Of a stretch of DNA of 64,000 bases, positions 63,649-64,000 are shown in pieces. The notes beneath the pieces are model-generated. The model was not told the origin of the DNA. It saw only the letters and a list, made by a program, of their open reading frames with translations, and did not search any database. The DNA is from Faecalibacterium longum CLA-AA-H243. Lineage in GTDB: Bacteria; Bacillota; Clostridia; Oscillospirales; Ruminococcaceae. The first letter of the stretch is position 1. The number at the start of each line of letters is the position of its first letter. Where the stretch lies: the NCBI RefSeq assembly GCF_020687245.1, contig NZ_JAJEQG010000001.1, positions 186,001 through 250,000 of the forward strand, read 5' to 3'. Made by a program: the position numbers and the translations under genes.

Positions 63649-64000
63649 TCAGAGATATTTCTGGATGGTCGGCACAAGGACATTCATATTGATCGGTTTT
63701 GCAACATGGTCGTTCATCCCGGCATCCAATGCCGCCTGCTTATCTTCGGAGAAGGCATTTGCAGTCATAGCGATGATGGGGATGCCTGCCTTTTGGGGGT
63801 CATCCATCCTCCGTATCTTTTTTGCCGCATCGTAGCCGTTCATCACCGGCATCTGGATGTCCATAAGGATCAGCCGGTACGTTCCGTTCGCAGCTTTTTC
63901 CAGCATATCCACACATTCCACGCCGTCTTTCGCGCGGTCTACCGTGCAGCCCTCTTCCTGCAACAGCTCGGTGGCGATCTCCGCATTCAGGTCGTTGTCC
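63649..64000 (-). CDS. C-terminal receiver of another hybrid kinase (partial)
   Basis: The frame enters from the right edge (DNDLNAEIATELLQEEG) and ends at TGA 63649-63651. The visible 116 residues are a receiver with Asp in LMDIQMPVMNG and Lys in VAKPIN. The sequence MTANAFSEDKQAALDAG is shared with the receivers of the other hybrid kinases in this window. Most of the gene lies outside. It is a fourth member of the kinase cluster. Confidence 0.85.
   Translation of the reverse strand, partial: DNDLNAEIATELLQEEGCTVDRAKDGVECVDMLEKAANGTYRLILMDIQMPVMNGYDAAKKIRRMDDPQKAGIPIIAMTANAFSEDKQAALDAGMNDHVAKPINMNVLVPTIQKYL

Noticed and set aside
1-64000. tRNA or rRNA genes
   Set aside because: No T-loop-like GGTTCGAATCC block with a matching cloverleaf, and no rRNA core sequence, was noticed on reading either strand.

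Overview
This window is a GC-rich, gene-dense stretch of a Gram-positive anaerobe, most likely Faecalibacterium or a close Oscillospiraceae relative. That placement is inferred from a tilS-hpt-ftsH operon, mreBCD with a class B PBP, LL-diaminopimelate aminotransferase, an archaeal-type prolyl-tRNA synthetase, consensus sigma-A promoters with 17-nt spacers, several TTG starts, and scattered short repeats ending in ...GACTGAGAGGTT. No rRNA, tRNA or CRISPR array was seen.

Layout. 1-3.1 kb: the tail of an unknown gene, a MATE exporter behind a leader hairpin, and a Na/Pi cotransporter whose leader carries two strong palindromes and a terminator. 3.1-16.6 kb (minus strand): rnj, a gdpP-like gene, glf, rplI, dnaB, tilS, hpt and ftsH, ending with two uncharacterised membrane-anchored proteins (one zinc-ribbon, one HEPN-like). 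16.6-17.7 kb (plus): rnhA and a shrunken MnmA-like protein. 17.7-26.9 kb (minus): cell shape and division genes (zapA, mreB, mreC, mreD, PBP2) mixed with a U32-family protein, dut, maf and mgsA. 27.2-35.1 kb (plus): glycogen phosphorylase and a GH13 amylase, then NfeD/SPFH/YhcH, then an unusual HTH-desulfoferrodoxin-GNAT fusion. 35.1-42.1 kb: mgtE behind a leader with alternative terminator and antiterminator stems, proS, acpP, dapF, dapL and an aldose epimerase.

42.2-64 kb is accessory and sensory. A two-component pair diverges from a thiol/iron-sulfur operon (CXXC mini-protein, polyferredoxin, TlpA-like lipoprotein) across a shared region with a direct repeat. A gene for a conserved surface or cell-wall protein is cut off next to a large serine recombinase. 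From 49 kb to the end lies a signalling island: three solute-binding lipoproteins with no ABC permease or ATPase beside them, each next to a hybrid histidine kinase, plus a fourth, partial hybrid kinase and a GGDEF-REC-HD-GYP protein. Two of the binding proteins also carry a C-terminal domain resembling that of 5'-nucleotidases. The simplest reading is that the lipoproteins sense ligands for the kinases and that one output is cyclic-di-GMP turnover. One of the three binding-protein genes has a single-base frameshift.
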